A DNA stretch of 64,000 nt from Citrobacter amalonaticus (GCF_018323885.1 NZ_AP024586.1:123151-187150); one strand, 5' to 3'. Shown: positions 7,039 through 16,397, numbered from the stretch's first letter. Numbers and translations are program-made. The notes: generated from the letters alone by a model not told the origin.

Positions 7039-9183
7039 ATGAATTTAGGCAAGGGATTATTATTGGTTGCCATATTTATTTTGGCCGGGCTTTTTCTATT
7101 TTACTCATCAGGCCACATTCTGAGCCTGGCCGGAATAAAGAATAGCCAGGCTGCATTAAACCACTGGGTGGTTAACAGACCGCTGCTATCGGGGTGCTTG
7201 TTCTTTCTGTTATATGTGCTGATCACAGCACTTTCCTTACCCGGCGCAGTGCTGATGACTTTGTTGGCTGGTGCACTATTTGGTTTAACGGTCGGAACTC
7301 TACTGGCTTCCTTTGCTTCTACATTGGGTGCCACATTGGCTTTACTGATGAGCCGATTCCTGCTACGTGGATGGATACAGCAGCGTTTTGCCCGACGCCT
7401 GATGGCAATTGACACGAATATTCATCAAGGGGGGGCTTCCTACCTGTTTGCACTGCGGCTGGTACCGATATTTCCATTCTTTCTAATCAATTTGGCAATG
7501 GGGCTCACTCGATTGCCTGTTTCAACGTTTTGGTGGGTGAGTCAGTTAGGCATGTTGCCCGGTACGTTGGTGTACGTCAATGCAGGACGGGCTCTGGGGC
7601 AATTAGAATCGCTGACAGATATTATCTCCCCCGGGATAATTGGCGCTTTTGTCTTGCTGGGGCTACTCCCGCTAATTTCTCGCAGGGTAATAAATCATTT
7701 AAATGCCCGTAAACGTGACAAACCATGGCCAAAACCACGTCATTTCGACCGTAACATCATTGTGATCGGCGCAGGTTCCGGTGGATTAGTGTCCGCCTAT
7801 ATCGCGGCGGCAGTGAAAGCAAAGGTCACATTGATCGAGAAAGGACCTATGGGCGGAGATTGTCTTAATACCGGGTGTGTACCTTCCAAAGCATTAATCC
7901 GTGCGGCCCGGCTGGCGCACGACCTGACAAAGGCATCCGCATTGGGATTCCGGCATGTTGCTGGCGAAGTGGACTTTTCTGCGGTAATGGAAAGAGTCCA
8001 GCAGGTGGTGCAGCGCATAGAGCCACATGATTCAGTGGAACGCTATACTCAGCTTGGTGTGGAAGTCATCTCGGGGGCTGCCACCGTGACATCACCTTGG
8101 CATGTCACGGTGAACGGGCGGCAGTTAAGTGCCCGCTCTCTGATCATTGCCACCGGCGCTCGACCGGTTATTCCTGTTATTCCCGGTATAGAACACATCG
8201 CGCCGCTGACGACGGAAAATATCTGGATGCTGCGTGAGAAACCGCAACGACTGCTCATTCTGGGGGGGGGGCCGATAGGCTGCGAACTTGCTCAGGCTTT
8301 CCAGCGTTTAGGGTGTGCCGTAACGATGGTGGTCAGAGGTGAACGTCTGCTCAAGCGTGAGGACCGATTGGCCGCTGAAGTAATCATGGATAGTTTGCGG
8401 GCCGACGGTGTGGATCTGCGATTGGCACATCAGGCACAGCGTTTCGTTTGTGAAGGGCATAAGCAATGGCTGGAATGTCGTAATAAGGTTGATGGTAGTG
8501 ACGTTGTGCTGCCATTCGACCGGGTGTTACTGGCTCTGGGCCGCCGGGCCAACGTGAGTGGCTTCGGGCTGGAGACACTGTCGTTGAAAATTCGGGACGA
8601 CGGTACGCTTGAAACCGATGACTTTCTGGCCACCCGTTTTCCGCATATCTTTGCAGTCGGAGACGTCACTGGTCCGTATCAGTTCACCCACGCGGCTGCA
8701 CATCAGGCGTGGTATGCCGCGGTGAATGCCTTGTTTGGCTCATTCAAACGCTTTCCCGTGGATTACCGAATTATGCCGCGGACCACGTTCACCGATCCGG
8801 AAGTCGCGCATGTAGGGCTTAATGAGCAAGAGGCTCAACAGGCCGGTGTGGCCTATGAAACCACGTGTTTTAATCTGGCTGAGCTGGACAGGGCCATTAC
8901 AGAAGATGCAGCCCACGGCTATATTCAGGTGCTGACTGCACCTGGAAAAGATCGCATTTTGGGTGCGACTATCGTGGGGGAGCAAGCTGGTGAACTTATC
9001 ACCGAATACGTCTCAGCCATGAAACAGGGTTATGGGCTAAATAAAATATTGGGCACTATTCATGTTTACCCAACGCTGAGTGAAGCAAATAAGTATGTAG
9101 CCGGAGAGTGGAAGCGCAATCATGCACCTCAACGCGTGTTGAGCTGGTTAGCGCGTTTTCACCAATGGAGTTTAGGGCGATGA
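7039..9183 (+). CDS. VTT-domain (TVP38/TMEM64) and mercuric-reductase-like flavoprotein fusion
   Basis: This 714-residue protein joins two families. Residues ~1-225 form a membrane domain of the TVP38/TMEM64 (VTT/DedA-like) type with several hydrophobic helices. From ~240 a complete class I pyridine nucleotide-disulfide oxidoreductase follows: FAD motif VIGAGSGGL, redox pair in CLNTGCVPSK near residue 275, NAD(P) motif GGGPIGCELA near 408, and a C-terminal dimerisation domain with HVYPTLSE. It lacks the C-terminal vicinal cysteines and N-terminal metal-binding domain of true MerA, so mercury reduction is unlikely. ATG 7039 is chosen because AAAGGG lies eight bases upstream; GTG 7030 is also in frame. 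It overlaps the next gene by 4 bp. Confidence 0.88.
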   Translation: MNLGKGLLLVAIFILAGLFLFYSSGHILSLAGIKNSQAALNHWVVNRPLLSGCLFFLLYVLITALSLPGAVLMTLLAGALFGLTVGTLLASFASTLGATLALLMSRFLLRGWIQQRFARRLMAIDTNIHQGGASYLFALRLVPIFPFFLINLAMGLTRLPVSTFWWVSQLGMLPGTLVYVNAGRALGQLESLTDIISPGIIGAFVLLGLLPLISRRVINHLNARKRDKPWPKPRHFDRNIIVIGAGSGGLVSAYIAAAVKAKVTLIEKGPMGGDCLNTGCVPSKALIRAARLAHDLTKASALGFRHVAGEVDFSAVMERVQQVVQRIEPHDSVERYTQLGVEVISGAATVTSPWHVTVNGRQLSARSLIIATGARPVIPVIPGIEHIAPLTTENIWMLREKPQRLLILGGGPIGCELAQAFQRLGCAVTMVVRGERLLKREDRLAAEVIMDSLRADGVDLRLAHQAQRFVCEGHKQWLECRNKVDGSDVVLPFDRVLLALGRRANVSGFGLETLSLKIRDDGTLETDDFLATRFPHIFAVGDVTGPYQFTHAAAHQAWYAAVNALFGSFKRFPVDYRIMPRTTFTDPEVAHVGLNEQEAQQAGVAYETTCFNLAELDRAITEDAAHGYIQVLTAPGKDRILGATIVGEQAGELITEYVSAMKQGYGLNKILGTIHVYPTLSEANKYVAGEWKRNHAPQRVLSWLARFHQWSLGR

Positions 9184-10250
9184 AAACCTTTGGGACGCTG
9201 CTGATTGGTGCCGGTCATGCTCATTTGGAGGTATTACGCCACTGGGTTGACGTGGGCGCGCCGTTCGGCGATGTTGCTTTACTGTCACCTTCGCCCGATG
9301 CCTGGTATTCAGGCATGCTCCCGGGATTACTTGCTGGACGCTATCAGTCCGAACAGTGTCGTATTCCATTAAGCCCTCTTTGTCTCGCAGCAGGAGTGAC
9401 GTTGATGCAGGGGAAGATGATAGCACTGGATGCGCAGACTGGCCGCGTTAGTTTGGAAGATGGACGTTTACTACAGGGGGAATGTGTGTCCTTGAATACC
9501 GGCGCGGCATTGCGTTCTCCGCACAATCTTTCATCCGTAATGGACGTATTGCCGGTGAAACCCTTTGCCGACTTTTTGATTCGCCTTGCACACTGGCAGC
9601 GGCATCCGGGATCCCTGGCAATAATTGGCGGGGGCGCCGCGGGTGTGGAGCTGGCACTGGCTATGTCGAATCAGACGCCGTCACTGACTCTGTTCTGTTC
9701 AGATATGCTGTTAGGCTCGCATGCTCCCGGGGTACGCCAACGTGCGCACTACCACCTGAAACGGGCGGGAGTGCAAGTGCAGGAACATTGCCCAATAGAT
9801 GCAATCCAGGGAAACGGTCTGTTGAGTGGACAACAAATTGTTTGGGAGGGTAATCGGGTACTCTTGGCCAGCGGGCCTGCGCCCGCATCCTGGTGGCAAT
9901 CTTCCGGATTATCCTGTGATGATCGTGGATTCATTCAAATCACTACCACGCTACAAAGTGCATCGCATCCACATGTTTTTGCAACGGGTGATTGCGCAAC
10001 GCTCCCCGATACGCCTAAAAGTGGCGTATATGCGGTGCGACAAGGGGCAGTCTTGGAGGAAAATTTGCGCCGCGCAGCACGGCAGGAATCATTGAGGCCC
10101 TTCAGGCCACAATCTAGAGCAGTGGCACTGCTGGCCGATGGTCAAGGCGGCGCCATAATGAGTTGGGCTGGTTTAAGCGCAGAAGGGAAATGGGCCGGGG
10201 TATGGAAAGATATTCTCGACCGGCGATTCATCCAACGGCACAGTCTATGA
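9180..10250 (+). CDS. NDH-2/SelD-associated FAD-dependent oxidoreductase
   Basis: The 356-residue protein begins TFGTLLIGAGHAHLEVLR, the Rossmann FAD motif of the NADH-dehydrogenase-like flavoproteins that in many organisms are fused to selenophosphate synthetase SelD. A second dinucleotide motif (IIGGGAAGVELAL) lies near residue 150 and an FAD-closing motif (HVFATGDCATL) near 270. No SelD domain or membrane segment is present. The start overlaps the previous stop (ATGA), so it is translationally coupled with the VTT-flavoprotein. An electron-transfer partnership between the two is an inference from that coupling. Confidence 0.8.
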   Translation: MKTFGTLLIGAGHAHLEVLRHWVDVGAPFGDVALLSPSPDAWYSGMLPGLLAGRYQSEQCRIPLSPLCLAAGVTLMQGKMIALDAQTGRVSLEDGRLLQGECVSLNTGAALRSPHNLSSVMDVLPVKPFADFLIRLAHWQRHPGSLAIIGGGAAGVELALAMSNQTPSLTLFCSDMLLGSHAPGVRQRAHYHLKRAGVQVQEHCPIDAIQGNGLLSGQQIVWEGNRVLLASGPAPASWWQSSGLSCDDRGFIQITTTLQSASHPHVFATGDCATLPDTPKSGVYAVRQGAVLEENLRRAARQESLRPFRPQSRAVALLADGQGGAIMSWAGLSAEGKWAGVWKDILDRRFIQRHSL

Positions 10251-10281
10251 CTGTCAACGTAATTTCAACAGGGTGGATGGA

Positions 10282-11469
10282 ATGTTGCAAAAGGCAGGAT
10301 GGAAAATGTGGGTGCCTATACTGGCGCTTGGTATGTCGTTACAGGCGATAGCGGATAGCCGTTGGAATGAAATAAAACAGCAGGCGCAAGGACAGACCGT
10401 CTATTTTAACGCCTGGGGGGGTGATACTGCAGCCAATAACTATCTGCGCTGGGTTGCGACAGAAATGAAACAACACTATGCCATCACAGTAGAACGGGTA
10501 CCGCTGGCTGATACGGCAGATGCCGTGCGTCGTATCCAAACCGAGGCATCTGCTGGACGGCAGCAAAAAGGCTCGATAGATCTACTGTGGGTTAATGGAG
10601 AAAATTTTAGCACACTAAAGCAGGCCGGGTTGCTTTACGGCGGTTGGGCAGAGCGTCTCCCCAACTGGCGCTATGTCAATTTGACTCTGCCGGTTCGTGA
10701 GGATTTTTCCGTTCCGACAGAAGGGGCTGAGTCTCCCTGGGGAAGCGCACAATTGACATTCATTGCCGATCGGCGGCAGTTATCACAACCCGTCAGCGAT
10801 CCACAGGCATTACTGACTCTTGCCCGAGAGCAGCCAGGCCGACTGAGTTATCCACGGCCACCGGACTTCACCGGTATGGCCTTTTTGGAACAACTGTTGT
10901 TGTCACTCAGCCCGACACCGCAGTTATTAAAACAACCTCCCGATGTTAAAACATTTGCCTTAGTCACTGCCCCGCTATGGCATTATCTCGATCAACTGCA
11001 TCCCTCGTTGTGGCGGCAAGGTAAAGATTTTCCCGCATCGGCAGCACGTATGGATCGTATGCTGGCCGATGGCGTGTTAAAAATTTCTCTTACGTTTAAT
11101 CCTGCCCACGCCGCCAGCCTGATTGCCAACGGGCAATTACCTGATTCGGCCTACACCTTTGGTTTCAGTAAAGGGATGGTGGGGAATGTCCATTTTGTCG
11201 CCATTCCAGTTAATGCCAATGCCAAAGCGGGCGCTCAGGTATTGGCCAACTTCCTGCTGTCGCCTCGTGCGCAGATCCGCAAAGCCGATCCGCGTTACTG
11301 GGGCGATCCTAGTGTGTTGGATAGCGATAAACTACCGCCAGAATTACGGCGGACAATGCACGATATCTCTCCCTCGGCAGGGATGGTTGTCCCCGTGTTG
11401 AGTGAGCCGAATGCGGGGTGGTCCGCCGCTCTTGAGGCGGAATGGCTGAGGCGTTACGGCGTACATTGA
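10282..11469 (+). CDS. ynjB: ABC transporter substrate-binding protein, YnjB-like
   Basis: A 395-residue exported binding protein with a signal peptide (hydrophobic to about residue 22, LQAIADS) and an extracellular-solute-binding fold (TVYFNAWGGDTAANNYLRW). It resembles E. coli YnjB, whose substrate is unknown. ATG 10282 has a GGTGGA-type site upstream; a GTG at 10273 is an alternative. The permease gene starts at its stop codon. In E. coli, ynjABCD follows ydjXYZ, where YdjX and YdjZ are TVP38-family proteins, so the VTT domain upstream here preserves the same association in a fused form. Confidence 0.82.
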   Translation: MLQKAGWKMWVPILALGMSLQAIADSRWNEIKQQAQGQTVYFNAWGGDTAANNYLRWVATEMKQHYAITVERVPLADTADAVRRIQTEASAGRQQKGSIDLLWVNGENFSTLKQAGLLYGGWAERLPNWRYVNLTLPVREDFSVPTEGAESPWGSAQLTFIADRRQLSQPVSDPQALLTLAREQPGRLSYPRPPDFTGMAFLEQLLLSLSPTPQLLKQPPDVKTFALVTAPLWHYLDQLHPSLWRQGKDFPASAARMDRMLADGVLKISLTFNPAHAASLIANGQLPDSAYTFGFSKGMVGNVHFVAIPVNANAKAGAQVLANFLLSPRAQIRKADPRYWGDPSVLDSDKLPPELRRTMHDISPSAGMVVPVLSEPNAGWSAALEAEWLRRYGVH

Positions 11470-13058
11470 TGCCCTTACTACGTTCTACATTCGGCAGAGG
11501 GATCGCATGGGGGGGGGTCAGTTTGATCTTTTCCCCCTTGCTGCCAGGCCTCTGGTTGATGTTATCCCCCGCTTTTCACGGCGATAGCTGGTTGGCATTC
11601 TGGCTCGACGGGCAATGGCGACAAGCACTGATCGCCACGTTGACTTCATCGCTGATCGGCAGCGTCGGTGCTTTGCTGCTTTGCTTATTGGTGATTGTCG
11701 GAATTTACCCGGGAAAAGCGTGGCAACGTTATCAACGTCGTTTGCCGATGCTACTTGCCGTTCCGCATGTCGCTTTTGCTACGGGAAGCCTGTTCCTGTT
11801 TGCCCCGACGGGATGGTTGGCACGATTGGGGTTAGGCTCGTTGGCCGATGGGGATCCTCATGCTATTGGTCTGGGTATCATACTGGCGCTGAAAGAGAGC
11901 TGGTTTCTGCTATGGATAGCGGGAGCTCTACTTAAACGCACGGATTTACAGCGCCAACTCACCATCGCCCACACTCTGGGGTATGGACGATGGCACAGCG
12001 CCTTCGTGATCCTTTTGCCGCAATTGTTACCGCAGCTGGCATGGGCGCTGTTGGCCGTGACGGCATATAGCATTTCCTTAGTGGACACTGCGATTATTCT
12101 TGGGCCTGGCAATCCGCCAACCCTGGCTGTGTTGGCATGGCAATGGCTGAACGAGCCTGATATTCAGATTCAGGCTAAAGGGACGATCGCCGTCCTGTTG
12201 TTGACTGCGATATTGGCAGCATTATCCTTGTGCGGCTACGCCTTTTGGCGTTTGTTGCACTATTGTCCATTACCCATAACCGGCCGACGGTATGGTGGGA
12301 CAGCTAAACGACTCTTGAGCGGGTTGGCGATGATGATGACAACCATCGGTTATCTGGTCCTGCTGTTATTGTTGCTTTGGTCAGTGGCTGGTAGTTGGTT
12401 TTACCCTCGGTTATTGCCTGAGGTATGGTCAGTGGTAGGTTGGTCACGAGGGGATTACGCGTCGTTACTCACTACGTTTACACTAGGTGGCGTGGCCAGT
12501 TTGTGTGGTTTGATTATTGTGGTTGCCTGGCTTGAATGGGGGGATGTGCGACGGGGGCAGTTTCTCTGGTTGCCGCTATTGCTGCCCGCTTTACCCCTGG
12601 CGATGGGCCAGTACGAGGTACTATTGAGATTAGGGCTGGACGGAACATTTTCTGGTGTCGTATGGAGTCATTTATTGTGGGTAGTTCCTTATATGTTGCT
12701 GATACTGGAGCCGGCGTATCGGCATCTTGACACTCGTTTGCTGGTAGCCGCCCGTTCTTTAGGGTTATCCGATTGGCGTGTGCTCTTAAGGGTAAAGTGG
12801 CCCTTACTTTCTCGGCCACTGCTCGCCGCAGTCGCGATCGGTTTTTCTGTCAGCGTTGCCCAATATTTGCCAACGCTCTATGCCGGAGCGGGGAGGTTTG
12901 CCACGGTCACGACTGAAACCGTGGCGCTGAGTGGCAGTGGCGATCCGCGGGCACTAGCCGTTCATGCTTTGCTACAGCTGCTTCTGCCAGGCTGCGTCTT
13001 TTTTATGGCTGTGTCGCTTAGCCGGCTGGTTGGCCATTATCGACGAGGATTACGCTAA
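11469..13058 (+). CDS. ynjC: ABC transporter permease, YnjC-like (fused double permease)
   Basis: The 529-residue integral membrane protein has about twelve hydrophobic segments arranged as two BPD-type permease halves. EAA-like loops are visible near AHTLGYGRWHSAFVILLPQL and AARSLGLSDWRVLLRVKWPL, where the ATPase would dock. This matches YnjC, a fused permease of about 510 residues. ATG 11469 shares a base with the ynjB stop (TGATG), which supports that start over the upstream ATG at 11442. The ATPase gene follows after one base. Confidence 0.83.
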   Translation: MPLLRSTFGRGIAWGGVSLIFSPLLPGLWLMLSPAFHGDSWLAFWLDGQWRQALIATLTSSLIGSVGALLLCLLVIVGIYPGKAWQRYQRRLPMLLAVPHVAFATGSLFLFAPTGWLARLGLGSLADGDPHAIGLGIILALKESWFLLWIAGALLKRTDLQRQLTIAHTLGYGRWHSAFVILLPQLLPQLAWALLAVTAYSISLVDTAIILGPGNPPTLAVLAWQWLNEPDIQIQAKGTIAVLLLTAILAALSLCGYAFWRLLHYCPLPITGRRYGGTAKRLLSGLAMMMTTIGYLVLLLLLLWSVAGSWFYPRLLPEVWSVVGWSRGDYASLLTTFTLGGVASLCGLIIVVAWLEWGDVRRGQFLWLPLLLPALPLAMGQYEVLLRLGLDGTFSGVVWSHLLWVVPYMLLILEPAYRHLDTRLLVAARSLGLSDWRVLLRVKWPLLSRPLLAAVAIGFSVSVAQYLPTLYAGAGRFATVTTETVALSGSGDPRALAVHALLQLLLPGCVFFMAVSLSRLVGHYRRGLR

Positions 13059-13059
13059 T

Positions 13060-13701
13060 ATGTTGTCTGTCAGAAATTGTACTATTCACGGCGGTGATAA
13101 TTGCTTATTGCAAAACCAATGTTTCGATGTGGCTCCCGGCGAGATATTAACCTTGATGGGCGCGTCGGGTACGGGTAAGTCCACCTTGCTCGGCTGGATG
13201 ATTGGTGAGTTACCTCCGGATTTTTTCGGTTCAGGAAGCCTCTGGTTAAACGGCACTCGGAGAGATGGATTGCCAACAGAAAAGCGGCGTATTGGTATTT
13301 TGTTTCAGGATGACCTGTTATTTCCTCATTTGAGTGTAGGGCAAAATCTGGCATTGGCATTACCGGCTCAGCTGAAAGGTAAAAGGTCGCGCAGAGAATA
13401 TATTGAGAACTGCCTTATAGATGCTGAACTGGGTGAGTTTTATCAGCGAGATCCCGCGACGTTATCCGGTGGGCAACGCGCCAGGGTGAGCGTTCTGCGG
13501 TCTCTGATCGCCGAACCTGAGGCATTGCTGTTAGATGAACCTTTTAGTCGTTTGGATGAGCATTTACGCGGGCGTTTTCGCCAATTTGTTTTCAGTCATA
13601 TTCAACAGCGTGGCATTCCCGCGTTGCTGGTTACTCATGACGAACAAGATATTCCACCGGATGGACGCGTGAAAAAGCTTGAGGAGAGAGCTGATGTTTG
13701 A
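13060..13701 (+). CDS. ynjD: ABC transporter ATP-binding protein, YnjD-like
   Basis: The 213-residue ATPase has Walker A GASGTGKST, Q-loop region LFQDDLLFPHL, signature LSGGQRARV, Walker B LLLDEPF and H-loop LVTHDEQD. Length matches E. coli YnjD (about 217). It should energise the YnjC permease with YnjB as binding protein, giving a complete importer of unknown substrate. The start is the ATG after GACGAGGATTACGCTAAT; it overlaps ynjF by 8 bp. Confidence 0.86.
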   Translation: MLSVRNCTIHGGDNCLLQNQCFDVAPGEILTLMGASGTGKSTLLGWMIGELPPDFFGSGSLWLNGTRRDGLPTEKRRIGILFQDDLLFPHLSVGQNLALALPAQLKGKRSRREYIENCLIDAELGEFYQRDPATLSGGQRARVSVLRSLIAEPEALLLDEPFSRLDEHLRGRFRQFVFSHIQQRGIPALLVTHDEQDIPPDGRVKKLEERADV

Positions 13702-14338
13702 CCGTTATTTGCTTAAAAAAAGCAGTAACATTCGTGAAGTGTGCGCAGTCACATTGCAACGCCGTGGTGTAAAGGCTGATTGGATCAGTTGGTTTGGCTT
13801 TGGCATCGGGATGATGGCGGTGCCATTGCTTATTGCTCATGCTTATTACTGGGCGCTGCTGTGTATTGTGTTCAACCGTATGGCCGACTTGCTGGATGGT
13901 GCTGTAGCCCGGTTGGATGGCCCAACGGATCGCGGTGCATTTCTGGATATTACTTTAGACTTTCTGTTTTACTCCGCCATTCCACTCGGGTTTGCTTTGG
14001 CAATACCGGCAAATAACGCCTTGCCTGCGGCCATTTTGATTTACAGCTTTATTGGGACCGGGTGCAGCTTTCTTGCCTTTGCCGTTATCGCCGCCAAGCG
14101 GGGGATGGAGAGTACCGCGTATCCAAGCAAAGGGTTCTACTATTTAGGCGGCCTGACTGAAGGGAGCGAAACGGTCTTGGTGCTACTGTTAATGTGTCTG
14201 TTTCCTGGCTGGTTTCCGCTGATAGCGTATGGTTTTTCAGCGCTTTGTTGCATCACTGTAGTGACTCGGGTTGTCGCTGGTGTTTCATTGTTTAAGAACA
14301 ACTACGGAAAGGTCAAACAGACCGGCGCTGGCATCTGA
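13694..14338 (+). CDS. ynjF: CDP-alcohol phosphatidyltransferase family protein, YnjF-like
   Basis: The 214-residue membrane protein contains the full CDP-alcohol phosphotransferase motif: DLLDGAVAR followed by G-AFL-D-ITL-D (about residues 58-85). All catalytic aspartates are therefore present. It matches YnjF, an orphan member of the family that makes phospholipid head-group bonds; its alcohol acceptor is unknown. GAGGAGAG precedes ATG 13694. It ends the six-gene operon 7039-14338, after which a weak hairpin and a convergent gene follow. The association with a VTT (scramblase-like) domain suggests a membrane-lipid link, which is inference. Confidence 0.82.
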   Translation: MFDRYLLKKSSNIREVCAVTLQRRGVKADWISWFGFGIGMMAVPLLIAHAYYWALLCIVFNRMADLLDGAVARLDGPTDRGAFLDITLDFLFYSAIPLGFALAIPANNALPAAILIYSFIGTGCSFLAFAVIAAKRGMESTAYPSKGFYYLGGLTEGSETVLVLLLMCLFPGWFPLIAYGFSALCCITVVTRVVAGVSLFKNNYGKVKQTGAGI

Positions 14339-14356
14339 TATGATCACAATCATAGA

Positions 14357-14375
14357 GCTAGCCATTCAGGCTAGC
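14357..14375. terminator. possible bidirectional hairpin between convergent genes
   Basis: GCTAGCC-ATTCA-GGCTAGC forms a perfect 7-bp stem between the ends of ynjF and the sigma-factor gene. No long T-run follows, so terminator activity is uncertain. Confidence 0.4.
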
Positions 14376-14415
14376 GAGTCATGATAATAAATCTTTGAGC
14401 AACTCAAAAGTGATG

Positions 14416-14943
14416 CTAATAGCCCTCAGTGCTTATCAGGGATTCACGAATGAGCTCGCGTGCCCGATGCAAACGACTTTTAACAGCACCAACACTTACA
14501 TTTAGTTGGGAAGATATTTCGGCTATAGTTAACTCTTCAAAATCTCGCATGAGAATCACGTCGAGATAATGAGCAGGCAAAGACCTAAGAGCTCTGGCCA
14601 GGTCTAGGCGAAGTGAGTCCGGGCTTCTTTCCTGCAGGAGAGTTTCAGCAATATCGTGATCCAGAGCGACATGCCGGAACATCATTCGCTGAAGTTTTTG
14701 GCACTCCCTCCTGATGACGGTAAACAACCACGAGGAAAAGGCAGCTGCGACTTTAAGGGCAGTGACCTTACGCGAAATTATCAGCAATGACTCCTGTACA
14801 GCATCGTCGACATCGCTTGCATGGCAGTGTCGGCGGGCATAGCGACGGGCATCAGCCTGAGTGGTGGCAAGCAACGCAGACATTGCTTTTATGTCGCCTC
14901 TCTGTGCTGATTCAATCAAACTTTTCGTGGCTTTGGTGCCCAT
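14416..14943 (-). CDS. ECF-type RNA polymerase sigma factor
   Basis: A 175-residue sigma-70 family protein. Region 2 is around residues 30-90 (DDAVQESLLIISRKV, then FSSWLFTVIRRECQKL) and region 4 around 115-168 (LRSLPAHYLDVILMRDFEELTIAEISSQLNVSVGAVKSRLHRARELI). It lacks regions 1 and 3, so it is an extracytoplasmic-function type. No anti-sigma gene is adjacent. It lies downstream of, and in the same direction as, the AhpD-like and dehalogenase genes with a ~200-bp gap that could hold its own promoter. It might control cargo operons such as the bufferin one, since relatives of that operon are sigma-factor controlled elsewhere; this is inferred. Confidence 0.88.
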   Translation of the reverse strand: MGTKATKSLIESAQRGDIKAMSALLATTQADARRYARRHCHASDVDDAVQESLLIISRKVTALKVAAAFSSWLFTVIRRECQKLQRMMFRHVALDHDIAETLLQERSPDSLRLDLARALRSLPAHYLDVILMRDFEELTIAEISSQLNVSVGAVKSRLHRARELIRESLISTEGY

Positions 14944-15141
14944 ACACTCTCCCGGTAGTATTAACCAATATATTGCAATCCCTCTGGTTTAAAGATTTAA
15001 AAGCACGTAGTCAGTCCCTTCAGTCATATAGGTATACTCTATTGGTTATTTTCATAATCAGCATAATCAATGTTCTGCAACGTAACAAACATTTAAAAAG
15101 TAAAGAGCCTGCATTGATACTGCAGGCCGTAAAATGAAAAA

Positions 15142-15693
15142 TTATTTCTTCTTCCATTCATACTTACTGAAAGGTGCATCTAGTGGTGTGTCAGCAATAT
15201 GGTTTGTGTAATTGCTAATTGTCTTCTGAGCGGCGCACAGAATGACCTCAAGAATATTTTTACGGGTGAACCCTGCTGCAAGGAAGGTTTCCACATCATT
15301 CTCAGTGACCTCACCGCGCTTGCGTATTACCGCAAGAGTGAACGACCTCAGGACTTCAAGGCGGCTATCCTGAAGCGGTGTTTCATCCCGCAATGCATTT
15401 ATGATGTCATCACTGACTTTCATTGAATGTGCAATTGCCGTATGAGCAGGCACACAATAATGGCAGTTGTGCTCTACATTAATTGCCTGCCACACCACGG
15501 TTTTCTCGTCATTATTGAAACTGGTATGGAGAAACAATTCATGGAGCTTAAGATAAGCTTCCACCAACTCCGGCGACTCGGCCATTACCGCGTAGAGCGA
15601 GGGTACGAAGCCTGCACGTTTCTTTATGTTCTCAAGTAACACCTTGCTCTTTCCCGGTGCATTTTCCGGCGTGTGTAAAGTAAAATCTTTCAT
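15142..15693 (-). CDS. carboxymuconolactone decarboxylase/AhpD-like protein
   Basis: This 183-residue all-helical protein has the AhpD core motif EHNCHYCVPAHT (E-x2-C-x2-C-x3-H), the redox and proton-relay site of AhpD-type alkylhydroperoxidases. It probably acts on organic peroxides or reactive electrophiles in the cytoplasm. The start overlaps the stop of the dehalogenase gene by 4 bp, so the two are translationally coupled. A family relative, YnjA, belongs to the E. coli ynj operon, but here the gene is in a separate, oppositely oriented unit. Confidence 0.85.
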   Translation of the reverse strand: MKDFTLHTPENAPGKSKVLLENIKKRAGFVPSLYAVMAESPELVEAYLKLHELFLHTSFNNDEKTVVWQAINVEHNCHYCVPAHTAIAHSMKVSDDIINALRDETPLQDSRLEVLRSFTLAVIRKRGEVTENDVETFLAAGFTRKNILEVILCAAQKTISNYTNHIADTPLDAPFSKYEWKKK

Positions 15694-16397
15694 ATATTCT
15701 CTCCAGTTAACGAATTAATGATTTGCGAAAGGGCGAAAATATCTCTGGCAACAAAGTCTGGTTTGGGTGCAAGGGGATAGAGAGTTTGCCCTTTTCTGGC
15801 TATAAATGCGGTTTTCATCCCCGCAAGTTTTGCTCCTCCTACATCCCAGCCATGTGCTGCAATCAGCATACATTCTGAGGCCGGTCTTCCCATCAAATGG
15901 ACTGCCCAGTTGTAAACGCTCAGGTCGGGTTTGTATTTACACAACTCTTCAACACTGAGGGTCTTACTGAAATAGCCATCGATGCAGGCTGAACGGAGTT
16001 GGCTCTCAGCGAGTTCAGCAGATGAGTTGGTCAGGGCGACCAGTGTAAAGCCCTGTTGGCTCAGTGCTGATAATCCCCTGGCTACATCAGGATGTGCAGG
16101 TAATGAAGCAAGCACTGCCGAAAGTGGCTCGTCAGATTCAGCTAAAGATATGCCGTACCGCTCGGCAGTCATCTCAAGCACAGCCTCTGCAATATCGCCA
16201 AAGCGGTGCCAGGAACCGGTAACGGTTTCAACAAGTGAATAGTGTAACAAAGAGGTGAACCAGACGTCGGTAAGGTCCTGCCTGTTGGCAAGCCTCTTTC
16301 CTGCATACTCTTTGAGCGAAGCAGTATCCAGAAGGGTTTCATTCACATCAAAAAAGAGAATTCCTTTCGTTTCTGGCGTGTCACTATCGTCTGTCAT
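15690..16397 (-). CDS. haloacid dehalogenase type II-like hydrolase
   Basis: A 235-residue HAD-superfamily enzyme. Motif I FFDVNETLLD (nucleophile Asp near residue 17), motif II LTNSS, the lysine in CKYKPDL, and motif III AAHGWDVGGAKLAG are all present, matching L-2-haloacid dehalogenases. These hydrolyse 2-haloalkanoates through an aspartyl ester. It is the first gene of a unit with the AhpD-like gene and faces a TetR gene across a 157-bp region with two palindromes, so it is probably repressed by that TetR. Confidence 0.85.
   Translation of the reverse strand: MTDDSDTPETKGILFFDVNETLLDTASLKEYAGKRLANRQDLTDVWFTSLLHYSLVETVTGSWHRFGDIAEAVLEMTAERYGISLAESDEPLSAVLASLPAHPDVARGLSALSQQGFTLVALTNSSAELAESQLRSACIDGYFSKTLSVEELCKYKPDLSVYNWAVHLMGRPASECMLIAAHGWDVGGAKLAGMKTAFIARKGQTLYPLAPKPDFVARDIFALSQIINSLTGENI

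Noticed and set aside
7039..9183. A second mercuric reductase in the cargo
   Set aside because: Lacks the HMA domain and the C-terminal vicinal cysteines needed for Hg(II) handling.
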